Part shown: in pieces, positions 6,937-12,766 of the stretch
Layout of the letters: each line of letters starts with the position of its first letter
Numbering within the stretch: position 1 is the stretch's first letter
Assembly: GCA_963972175.1 (NCBI GenBank)
Contig: CAXAVP010000055.1
Coordinates: 1 to 19,189 of the forward strand
Length of the DNA: 19,189 nucleotides
DNA from: Arenibacter sp963972175
Lineage (GTDB): Bacteria > Bacteroidota > Bacteroidia > Flavobacteriales > Flavobacteriaceae
Direction: 5' to 3'
Notes under the pieces: model-generated
What the model saw: the letters and a program-made list of their open reading frames with translations, nothing else
What the model was told of the DNA's origin: nothing
Databases searched by the model: none
Translations under genes and position numbers: made by a program

Positions 6937-7383
6937 TTAATCATGTGAAGCATTGTTTACTTCTATCCAATACCCTTCAGGATCCTTTAAGTAAATCTGC
7001 CGTACTCCGTCGGAACGTAAGGTAACTGCTCCTTTTTTACCGGGCCAATCTTCATATTCAACATTGTTGTCCTCTAAATGCTCTATAAAAGCCTTTAAAT
7101 CTGGGGTAGATAAGCATAGGTGCATAGACTTATGTTTTTTCATAACCACGGTATCCTTATAAATTAAATGAAGCTGCGAATTGCCCTGTACGGCAAACCA
7201 TCTAAATCCTGGAGCTTTGTCTGGATGTGGAATTTCTTTTAATTGTAAAATATTGGCATAAAAATTAGCAGTTGCGTTTAGATTGTTAACAATCAAGGAA
7301 GAATGATCTATTTTAAAATCAAAGGTTTGGGCATGTAACTGAATACTTAGAAATACCAGAACAGGGAAAATTAATTTTTGCAT
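6937..7383 (-). CDS. Exported VOC (glyoxalase-fold) protein
   Basis: A 148-residue vicinal-oxygen-chelate superfamily protein with a signal peptide (MQKLIFPVLVFLSIQLHAQ, cleavage probably after residue 19). Two beta-alpha-beta-beta-beta units follow. The metal-ligand positions of glyoxalase-type enzymes are all filled: H27 (DHSSL), H72 (LHLIY), H88 (MHLCL) and E141 (YWIEVN), so a metal-dependent enzyme is plausible rather than a binding-only relative. The DPEGYWIE ending is typical of the glyoxalase/bleomycin-resistance branch. The export signal is unusual, since most such proteins are cytosolic; the substrate is unknown. It lies just upstream of the GAF gene on the same strand, possibly co-transcribed. 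Confidence 0.82.
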   Translation of the reverse strand: MQKLIFPVLVFLSIQLHAQTFDFKIDHSSLIVNNLNATANFYANILQLKEIPHPDKAPGFRWFAVQGNSQLHLIYKDTVVMKKHKSMHLCLSTPDLKAFIEHLEDNNVEYEDWPGKKGAVTLRSDGVRQIYLKDPEGYWIEVNNASHD

Positions 7384-7500
7384 GACGTGTAGTTTATACT
7401 TGTTTTAAGAGTTAATTGCGGTGCTGCAAACGGCAACTGGCAAGAAAGGTACTTAAAAAGGTAACCAAATGATAAATGTAGAATCTCTTTAAGTATATTT

Positions 7501-7916
7501 TTAGCATATTACTATTTTTTCCATCACTACATAGTCTATTTCACCTTTTGTAAAAGATGTATTGGTAATATTTAATCCAAATTTAAGATAAAACGTTGTT
7601 TTATCCGTTCTTGCATTACACCATATTCTGTTCACCTTTTTTCGTTGGGCATACTCCATAACATGAGTGAGCAGCATACTGGCATATCCCTTGCCCTGTT
7701 CCTCTTTAGCTGTGGCCAATTTTCGAAACTGTGCGGCATTATTTTCAATGAACAAAGATACTATAGAAGTTAGGGTTTGGTCTCAAAAAGGCCAAAATGG
7801 ATACCCTCACCATCATTGGGAAGTATGACATAGTTTTTGGGCCTATCTGGCCACATTACGGTATGCCTTAAGGAATAAGTGGCCTTTGCCTGGATTTGTT
7901 TGATAGCTATTTTCAT
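7501..7916 (-). pseudogene. GNAT-family N-acetyltransferase, broken by a one-base frameshift
   Basis: Reading from the ATG at 7916 gives 48 good residues (MKIAIKQIQAKA ... GIHFGLFETKP) and then stops at TAA (7770-7772). The -1 frame continues at once with LTSIVSLFIENNAAQFRKLA and runs to 7501, covering the acetyl-CoA motif EEQGKGYASMLL, a WCNARTDKTTFYLKFG segment and the C-terminal strand. Joined, the two parts make a complete, normal-sized (about 138 aa) GNAT enzyme. Restoring one G in the GGG run at 7773-7775 (CCC to CCCC in the coding sense) repairs the frame. Everything else is intact, so the lesion is recent or is a sequencing/assembly error. No canonical slippery heptamer is present. 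Confidence 0.8.
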
Positions 7917-8231
7917 ATGGCAATGATAATAATTTAGCTAATAAGAATTGAAGAGTAACAATATTATACATCAGCTAAACAATGGGGAATATGTATTTCA
8001 GCGATACATTTTGTTGTCCATAGTATAGCTTGCAATGTTGTTGGGATCCCTATTGGTTAAAAGGGTTACTCATTATAATATTTATTTACCCATAAGCCAA
8101 AATAAGAATTGGTATAAGTATATTAGCCTTGTCAACAGCGTGGTTTGCTGTAAAGTTGAACATTAAACTTGCCCCATATGACATGGGGCATAAAACCGTA
8201 TTAGTGTCTAATGAATTTTTTAAAAGTTCTT
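7917..8231. other. Gene-free gap with one hairpin
   Basis: These 315 bases are AT-rich and hold no convincing reading frame on either strand. The only clear structure is GCCCCAT-ATGAC-ATGGGGC (stems 8171-8177 and 8183-8189), a perfect 7-bp stem. No T-run follows on either side, so it is not a standard terminator; lying 43 bases after the SemiSWEET-like stop on the minus strand, it could still protect that mRNA's 3' end. Confidence 0.6.
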
Positions 8232-8534
8232 TTATTCGTTAAGGGAGGAGTAGCGCTTCCGTTTCTTGATTACTATAAAACACAAAATGGACTGTAATAC
8301 TACCGCAATGGCATTGGTTAGCCAGAGGGCCAGTGCATTAAATCGCAAACCGTAGAAACACCAAAAAAGGTAAATAAATACCCAACCGAAAATAAAGCCG
8401 TTGGAAAGACTACTTGGGTGTTTATAACGAAATTCCTTTATAACTTGAATGGCGATGACCAGACAAGCACTGAGCCCTGCCACAATCCCAATACTTTCAA
8501 AAATATGCTCCGGAATGTTCTGAATTATGTTCAT
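8232..8534 (-). CDS. SemiSWEET/MtN3-like three-helix membrane protein
   Basis: A 100-residue inner-membrane protein with three predicted helices, roughly residues 14-33, 46-62 and 67-90, followed by a basic tail (KKRKR). This is the size and layout of bacterial SemiSWEETs, which dimerise to carry sugars passively. Matching features are the first-helix IGIVAGLSACLVIAIQ, the HPSSLS cytoplasmic link, W58, the Y61-G62 pair and N74 in the third helix, which is the family's pore Asn position. The usual Pro-Gln pair at the end of helix 1 is Ile-Gln here. It sits alone between two gaps. The family is likely; the substrate (or whether it transports sugar at all) is not known. Confidence 0.68.
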   Translation of the reverse strand: MNIIQNIPEHIFESIGIVAGLSACLVIAIQVIKEFRYKHPSSLSNGFIFGWVFIYLFWCFYGLRFNALALWLTNAIAVVLQSILCFIVIKKRKRYSSLNE

Positions 8535-8704
8535 GTTCTTTAGTTATTAGGGTCAGTTCTTGTAAAATATAACAAGTCTTATAGTAAATTTTAACCGTAC
8601 ATGTCTAACCCAATAATTTAGGGCAGACTTAAAATAGATGCAATTAAATATAGCATATTTTTCTGCACAAGTCGGAGGAAATTGATTGGTAAATAAAAGG
8701 CAGA

Positions 8705-9214
8705 CTATAATTTTATTCCCTGGGTAGTAAAAGAAATTCCCTGTTGTCCGGTAGTGGAGATCATTACAGCCTCAAATATAGGTTCGTGTTCATTGGATGT
8801 CACGGCCCAATCAAATACAAAATTGGCGCCCGTACCGCCGTACTTATCATCTTGATCTATAACAATCTCAATGGTTTCCAAAGGTTTTAGATATATGGGC
8901 TTATCAAAATAGGTTCTGATAAGATCGCCCTGGGTATTGTAATACTCGGCCTTAATTATATATATTGAATCGGTTACGCTTACATTTCTCATACTGGCCG
9001 TAGCCGTTAAATGATGCAGTGTTTTTTCCGTTCCATCATAAATAGATGAATATATAGAGAGATAAGAGCTGCCTTTTATCAAGGTATCGCTAGTAGGGAG
9101 CTTGGCATATCTTTTATTCCAATTAACGGGATCTAGATGACTAACTTTTTTTTCTTCCGTACAGCCAAGGCCCATTAAAAGTACTAGTAAAAGCAAACAA
9201 CTCTTTTTCCTCAT
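8705..9214 (-). CDS. DUF3124 lipoprotein
   Basis: A 169-residue DUF3124 protein of unknown function with a lipoprotein signal: MRKKSCLLLLVLLMGLGC, lipid-modified Cys at residue 18, so it should be membrane anchored. Family hallmarks are the opening YLSIYSSIYDG, TATASMRNVS, AEYYNTQGDLIRTYFDKP, the acidic YGGTGANFVFDW segment and the ending EAVMISTTGQQGISFTTQGI. An in-frame ATG at 9244 exists but would overlap the previous gene by 20 bases and place ten charged residues before the signal peptide; the ATG at 9214 has AAGGAAC just upstream and is preferred. It is third in the GNAT - YjdI-like - DUF3124 unit, ten bases after the iron-sulfur gene. Confidence 0.83.
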   Translation of the reverse strand: MRKKSCLLLLVLLMGLGCTEEKKVSHLDPVNWNKRYAKLPTSDTLIKGSSYLSIYSSIYDGTEKTLHHLTATASMRNVSVTDSIYIIKAEYYNTQGDLIRTYFDKPIYLKPLETIEIVIDQDDKYGGTGANFVFDWAVTSNEHEPIFEAVMISTTGQQGISFTTQGIKL

Positions 9215-9224
9215 TGTTCCTTGT

Positions 9225-9455
9225 TCAATTTTTATCATTCGCATAAAATGATAATGCCGCTGAAGGGCATTTTAATATTTGAGATTTTAGATCGTCCGTA
9301 GCTGCATGATTTGGTGTGATCCAAGGTTTTGCCTTAGGGTTGTACACCTTTGGCAAGGTTTTTACACAGATACCGGAATGTATACATTTATGAGGCTTCC
9401 ATACAATAGTTATATCTCCATTTGAATATTCCTTAAAATTTTCTTTAGCCTCCAT
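9225..9455 (-). CDS. YjdI-like divergent iron-sulfur (Fer4_19) protein
   Basis: A 76-residue small protein, the same length as I recall for E. coli YjdI, of the 'divergent 4Fe-4S mono-cluster' family. Conserved pieces are Y-S-N-G-D-I-T-I-V-W near residues 10-19, KCIHSGICVKTLPKVYNP, PWITP and the final KCPSAAL. Only three cysteines are present (C24, C30, C63); H26 is an available fourth ligand, so the cluster type is uncertain. Cytoplasmic, perhaps an electron carrier or redox sensor. It starts two bases after the stop of the YjdJ-like acetyltransferase; the same two families are neighbours in E. coli (yjdI-yjdJ), which supports a real functional link. Confidence 0.85.
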   Translation of the reverse strand: MEAKENFKEYSNGDITIVWKPHKCIHSGICVKTLPKVYNPKAKPWITPNHAATDDLKSQILKCPSAALSFYANDKN

Positions 9456-9457
9456 AA

Positions 9458-9751
9458 TTACGAAATATTAATACCTTTTAAAACTAATTTTTTCCAATCT
9501 GGATGTCTTTTTATATATGCCGCCACAAAGGGGCACATAGGGATTAAAGTTAAGTCTTTTTTCTCAATATCCTCCAATACACTATGTACCAAAGAAGAAG
9601 CGATCCCCTTGCCCTCCAATGGCTTTGGAACTTCGGTATGGGTGAGGTATATTTTATCCTTGGTCTTTATATATTCTATTTTGGCCAAAACCCCTTCTAT
9701 GTGAAATTCATATTGTTTGGCTTCGGTATTGTCTATTAATTCATACTCCAT
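9458..9751 (-). CDS. YjdJ-like small GNAT N-acetyltransferase
   Basis: A 97-residue member of the compact CG-type GNAT family. It has the acetyl-CoA loop E-G-K-G-I-A-S-S-L (residues 46-54), a TEVPKPLEG strand-turn before it, and the family's IPMCPFVAAYIKRHPDW ending with the Cys-Pro in the last strand. These proteins lack part of the N-terminal GNAT fold and their substrates are unknown. It is the first gene of a unit with the YjdI-like protein (gap of 2 bases) and DUF3124. The 198-base gap upstream towards pirin holds terminator/antiterminator-like hairpins. The family is confident; the reaction beyond 'acetyl transfer' is not. Confidence 0.85.
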   Translation of the reverse strand: MEYELIDNTEAKQYEFHIEGVLAKIEYIKTKDKIYLTHTEVPKPLEGKGIASSLVHSVLEDIEKKDLTLIPMCPFVAAYIKRHPDWKKLVLKGINIS

Positions 9752-9855
9752 GTCACAAGTATTTAGATGTTATGGGTACAGCTCACAATTAATAAAACCA
9801 TTTAGCGAGCGTACTGTTTGTTTCATATCCTTGTCCGTATACCGGTGGTAGTGTT

Positions 9856-9939
9856 AATACTTCTCAGTTATTATAAAGAAGTAGTATTGCATAATAATAA
9901 GTATAACGGTCCAGCTGAATAGACCGCTATACTACTTCT
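9856..9939 (-). promoter_or_regulatory. Competing hairpins between pirin and the GNAT unit (attenuator-like)
   Basis: Four segments pair in exclusive ways. Segment D (9922-9939) with C (9900-9911) forms the terminator-like hairpin; D (9929-9939, ATACTACTTCT) is also a perfect 11-bp complement of B (9877-9887, AGAAGTAGTAT); and B (9877-9888) also pairs with A (9856-9864) as 5 bp, a 3-base bulge and 4 bp. On the minus strand the order is D, C, B, A, the layout expected of a switch. No leader peptide or known riboswitch motif was recognised. Confidence 0.4.
9900..9933 (-). terminator. Likely terminator after pirin
   Basis: On the minus strand a 12-bp stem, AGTATAGCGGTC with GACCGTTATACT (one G.U pair), closes a 10-base loop and is followed by TATTATTAT. 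It lies 17 bases after the pirin stop. The tail is broken by As, so termination may be partial. Confidence 0.55.
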
Positions 9940-9949
9940 AAGATAAACA

Positions 9950-10828
9950 TTAGTCTTCCAAATATCCAAATTTCCCGAGGTTATAATCTGATATGGCCTG
10001 AGCTATTTCTTCACGGCTGTTCATAACAAAAGGACCCTGGGCCACAATAGGTTCGTTCAAAGGAGCTCCACTTAATAGCAGCACAATGGATTTATCTTTG
10101 GCCTTTATATGAAACTGTTCCCCTTCATTTTCAAAGAGTACAAAATGATCAGCGCCTACAGTTCTATCCCCGTTTACTTTAATCTCACCTTTAATCACCA
10201 ATAGGGCTGTATTGTGTGTGGCCGGGAAATTAAAATCTGCTGCTCCCCCTTCTTCCAATCTTACATTGAACATGTTTACATCGGAAAAGGTACTGGCTGC
10301 CCCTTCCACATCTTTATAATTACCGGCAATAATCTCTATTTCACCTTTGTGGTTGGCCAATTGGAACTTGTTAATCCGGGATTTGGTAATTTCTTGGTAT
10401 TTTGGGGATGACATCTTGTATTTTGCAGGAAGGTTTACCCATAATTGGGCCATTTGAAAATAGCCGCCTTCCTTGCTAAATGTTTCTTCGTGATATTCCT
10501 TATGGAGTATCCCAGAAGCTGCTGTCATCCACTGTACATCGCCCTCACCAATAATTCCACTATTCCCGGTACTGTCATGATGTGCTACCTTGCCCTGATA
10601 GGCAATAGTGACCGTTTCAAAACCCCTATGAGGATGAACACTTACTCCCCTTGGAGTATCGGTTGGAGGAAAATAAAAAGGAGAATTGTAATCCAAAAGT
10701 ATAAAAGGATCCATGCGCTTCATATCCAGGCGATACGCACTAGGAATAAAATTATGTACCCTAAATCCGTCACCAACAAAATGAGGCTCCTTAGGCGCTA
10801 CTACTATTTCTATGTTTTTTGTTTTCAT
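9950..10828 (-). CDS. Pirin family protein
   Basis: A 292-residue bicupin of the pirin family, iron-binding proteins of the cytoplasm; some act as quercetin dioxygenases, others as regulators of metabolism. The N-terminal cupin has the full metal set: H65 and H67 in SVHPHRGFETVTI, H109 and E111 in SGILHKEYHEE. GRGF-type loop and DSTGNSG and GEGDVQWMTA segments are typical. The C-terminal cupin (about 170-270) and the LNEPIVAQGPFVMN signature complete the fold. Length is normal. It lies 75 bases after the Crp/Fnr-type regulator on the same strand, so co-transcription and regulation by it are likely. The exact substrate cannot be told. Confidence 0.93.
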   Translation of the reverse strand: MKTKNIEIVVAPKEPHFVGDGFRVHNFIPSAYRLDMKRMDPFILLDYNSPFYFPPTDTPRGVSVHPHRGFETVTIAYQGKVAHHDSTGNSGIIGEGDVQWMTAASGILHKEYHEETFSKEGGYFQMAQLWVNLPAKYKMSSPKYQEITKSRINKFQLANHKGEIEIIAGNYKDVEGAASTFSDVNMFNVRLEEGGAADFNFPATHNTALLVIKGEIKVNGDRTVGADHFVLFENEGEQFHIKAKDKSIVLLLSGAPLNEPIVAQGPFVMNSREEIAQAISDYNLGKFGYLED

Positions 10829-10903
10829 GATTATTGTTCTTTATCGTTATACAATATTAGGGGTTTGCCCATATATGTGCATTGATGTATGTTAAGAACA
10901 ACC

Positions 10904-11494
10904 CTAGTTTTGCTTAAAGTTCTTTTTTGCCAGCTCTTTTCTAACGCGACTCAAACTTTCTGGGGTAATTCCTAAATAAGAAGCAATCATCCATTGTGGA
11001 ACTCTTAGTGTCAGGTCAGGGTACAGTTTTATAAAGTTAATATACCTAGTTTCGGCACTGGCACTTAACAGTAAGTTTATTCTTTTTTGCTGATGTCGTA
11101 TATGGTTATGGAGTGTAATTTCATTGTACTTTCTAAAGGAAGTACTTATTTCACTGGCTTCGGCAATGAAATGGGGGGCAATTAAGACCACATTGGTATC
11201 TTCTATGGCATCTATGAACAAATCTGAAGGCTCATTAAAAAATGTACTACTGCGATCTACCACAATCCAATTTTCGGACCCAAATTGAATAATATGCTCT
11301 TTTCCCAGACTGTCTACCGTATAGGCACGTAAAAGACCGTTCTCCACAAAAAATGAATGCTGACAAACTTCGCCAGGACGCAGTAAGACATTTCCCTTGG
11401 GAATATGTTTCACTTTAACCTTTTTTATTAAGGCTTGAAATTCCGGTTCCCCAATATTGGCCTTGTCTTTCAGGTATTTTGTAAAATTCTGCAT
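10904..11494 (-). CDS. Crp/Fnr-family transcriptional regulator
   Basis: A 196-residue regulator with an N-terminal cyclic-nucleotide-binding-type jelly roll (residues about 15-115: HIPKGNVLLRPGEVCQHSFF, ENGLLRAYTVDSLGKEHII) and a C-terminal helix-turn-helix (about 163-188: VPQWMIASYLGITPESLSRV). The SRVRKEL recognition-helix end is typical of the Bacteroidota Crp/Fnr group. The usual cAMP-binding phosphate cassette is not obvious, and there is no N-terminal cysteine cluster, so neither cAMP nor an iron-sulfur cluster is supported as signal. It precedes pirin on the same strand and probably controls it; it may also act on the divergent DUF2911 gene 311 bases away. Confidence 0.88.
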   Translation of the reverse strand: MQNFTKYLKDKANIGEPEFQALIKKVKVKHIPKGNVLLRPGEVCQHSFFVENGLLRAYTVDSLGKEHIIQFGSENWIVVDRSSTFFNEPSDLFIDAIEDTNVVLIAPHFIAEASEISTSFRKYNEITLHNHIRHQQKRINLLLSASAETRYINFIKLYPDLTLRVPQWMIASYLGITPESLSRVRKELAKKNFKQN

Positions 11495-11805
11495 GCGTTG
11501 CGTTATCGCGCTTAGTTAACTGACAATAGAGTTTCTTTGAATAGTTCCACAATATCGTATGAATCCAGGATTATTGTTCATTTTTTAAACAATACAACAG
11601 CTTTTAAATAGGACTTATTTTATTTTGGCATCTATTGCATGGCTCTGCTACGACTAAAGGTAATAAAATTAGCCATAATCCAAATAGAGTGAAACGGCAA
11701 TTCTGGAGGGAATACCCTTATATATGGGGTGAAATCTGTTTTTTGGTATTCCTAATTACACTATTAATCCGTATTTTAGCTTAAATAAATAAAACACTTA
11801 TCAAC
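11495..11805. other. Divergent gap between the Crp/Fnr and DUF2911 genes
   Basis: No gene is visible in these 311 bases, which must carry both divergent promoters. I find no exact TAnnTTTG box; TTATTTTG near 11630 misses by one base. Structures seen: ATTGTT...AACAAT near 11573-11592, 80-100 bases ahead of the regulator start, and an 8-bp perfect inverted repeat GGAATACC (11709-11716) / GGTATTCC (11745-11752) 54 bases ahead of the DUF2911 start. Either may be an operator, but both are short. Confidence 0.5.
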
Positions 11806-12651
11806 ATGAAAAAATTAGCTCTTTTTGTAACTATGATCGCTGTATCCTTCGGAGTACAGTCACAGATCTCAACACCGGCACCGAGTCCGGCCTCCACCTT
11901 GATACAGAAGGTTGGGTTGACCGATGTAACGGTAGAATATTCTAGACCATCTATGCGAGGTAGAACCATATTTGGGGACTTGGTTCCCTATGATAAATTA
12001 TGGCGTACCGGTGCCAATGCCAGAACAAAAATAACCTTTAGTGATGATGTAATGATTGGGAACCAAGAGCTTAAAGCTGGCTCCTATGCTATTTTCACAA
12101 AACCGGGAACCACTTCTTGGGAGGTATTTTTCTATACGGATACCAATGGAGGAGGAACTCCTTCTGATTGGGATGAGAGTAAGGTAGCCGCCAAGACTAC
12201 TGCTCAGGTGTATTCCATGGATATGCCAGTTGAAACCTTTACGATAACCATAGACGATCTTTCTGCCGATTCAGCCACCCTAGGTATGCTTTGGGAAAAA
12301 TCCTATGTAGGAGTAAAGTTCAATGTCCCAACAGATAAAACGGTTATGACCGGTATTGAAAGAGTAATGAACGGTCCCACGGCGAACGACTATTACGCTG
12401 CGGCTGTTTATTATATGAATTCAGGAAAGGATATTAACAAGGCCAAGGAATGGATGGACAAGGCAATGAGCATGACCGATAAGCCTGCATTTTGGCAGTT
12501 AAGACAGCAATCATTGATTTATGCCAAGGCAGGTGATAAAAAGGAGGCTATTGCAACCGCTAAAAAATCTTTGGCAGCTGCAGAAGCCGCAGGTAATGAT
12601 GATTATATAAAGATGAATAAAGACTCATTAAAAGAGTGGGGGGCTATGTAG
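11806..12651 (+). CDS. Exported DUF2911 protein with helical C-terminal extension
   Basis: A 281-residue protein with a clear signal peptide (MKKLALFVTMIAVSFGVQSQ, cleaved near residue 20), so periplasmic or surface exposed. The DUF2911 domain (about 30-165) shows VEYSRPSMRGRTIFGDLVPY, LWRTGANARTKITFS, the GSYAIFTKPG hairpin and MLWEKSYVGVKF. Its function is unknown. Residues from about 185 onward form paired helices (DYYAAAVYYMNSGKDINKAKEWMDKAM, AGDKKEAIATAKKSLAAAE) that look like two TPR-type repeats, perhaps for protein contact. The ATG is directly before the signal peptide. It ends in a strong terminator shared with the convergent DUF5107 gene. Confidence 0.86.
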   Translation: MKKLALFVTMIAVSFGVQSQISTPAPSPASTLIQKVGLTDVTVEYSRPSMRGRTIFGDLVPYDKLWRTGANARTKITFSDDVMIGNQELKAGSYAIFTKPGTTSWEVFFYTDTNGGGTPSDWDESKVAAKTTAQVYSMDMPVETFTITIDDLSADSATLGMLWEKSYVGVKFNVPTDKTVMTGIERVMNGPTANDYYAAAVYYMNSGKDINKAKEWMDKAMSMTDKPAFWQLRQQSLIYAKAGDKKEAIATAKKSLAAAEAAGNDDYIKMNKDSLKEWGAM

Positions 12652-12671
12652 GCTTCATTTTGAAATTATTA

Positions 12672-12697
12672 AAAAGCTCACTAAACAGTGAGCTTTT
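12672..12697. terminator. Bidirectional terminator between convergent genes
   Basis: AAAAGCTCACT and AGTGAGCTTTT form an 11-bp perfect stem with a 4-base loop (AAAC), 21 bases after the DUF2911 stop. On the plus strand it runs into TTTTGTTGTTTTA, on the minus strand into TTTTTAATAATTT, so it can end both DUF2911 and the DUF5107 transcript. Confidence 0.88.
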
Positions 12698-12766
12698 GTT
12701 GTTTTATACCAAATTTTAAGTATGTGCAGAAGATAGTATTTCTTAGAGTTATACCATCTTCCTAAA

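Noticed and set aside
7764..7780. Programmed -1 frameshift in the GNAT gene
   Set aside because: The site reads ACC AAA CCC TAA with no X-XXY-YYZ heptamer in the right phase and no clear downstream structure; a lost base explains it more simply.
8171..8189. GCCCCAT/ATGGGGC hairpin as an intrinsic terminator
   Set aside because: No T-run follows on either strand; noted only as a hairpin within the gap.
10834..10901. 8-bp inverted repeat TTGTTCTT / AAGAACAA between the regulator and pirin
   Set aside because: Arms are 52 bases apart, AT-rich and short; chance is likely and no promoter box supports an operator role.
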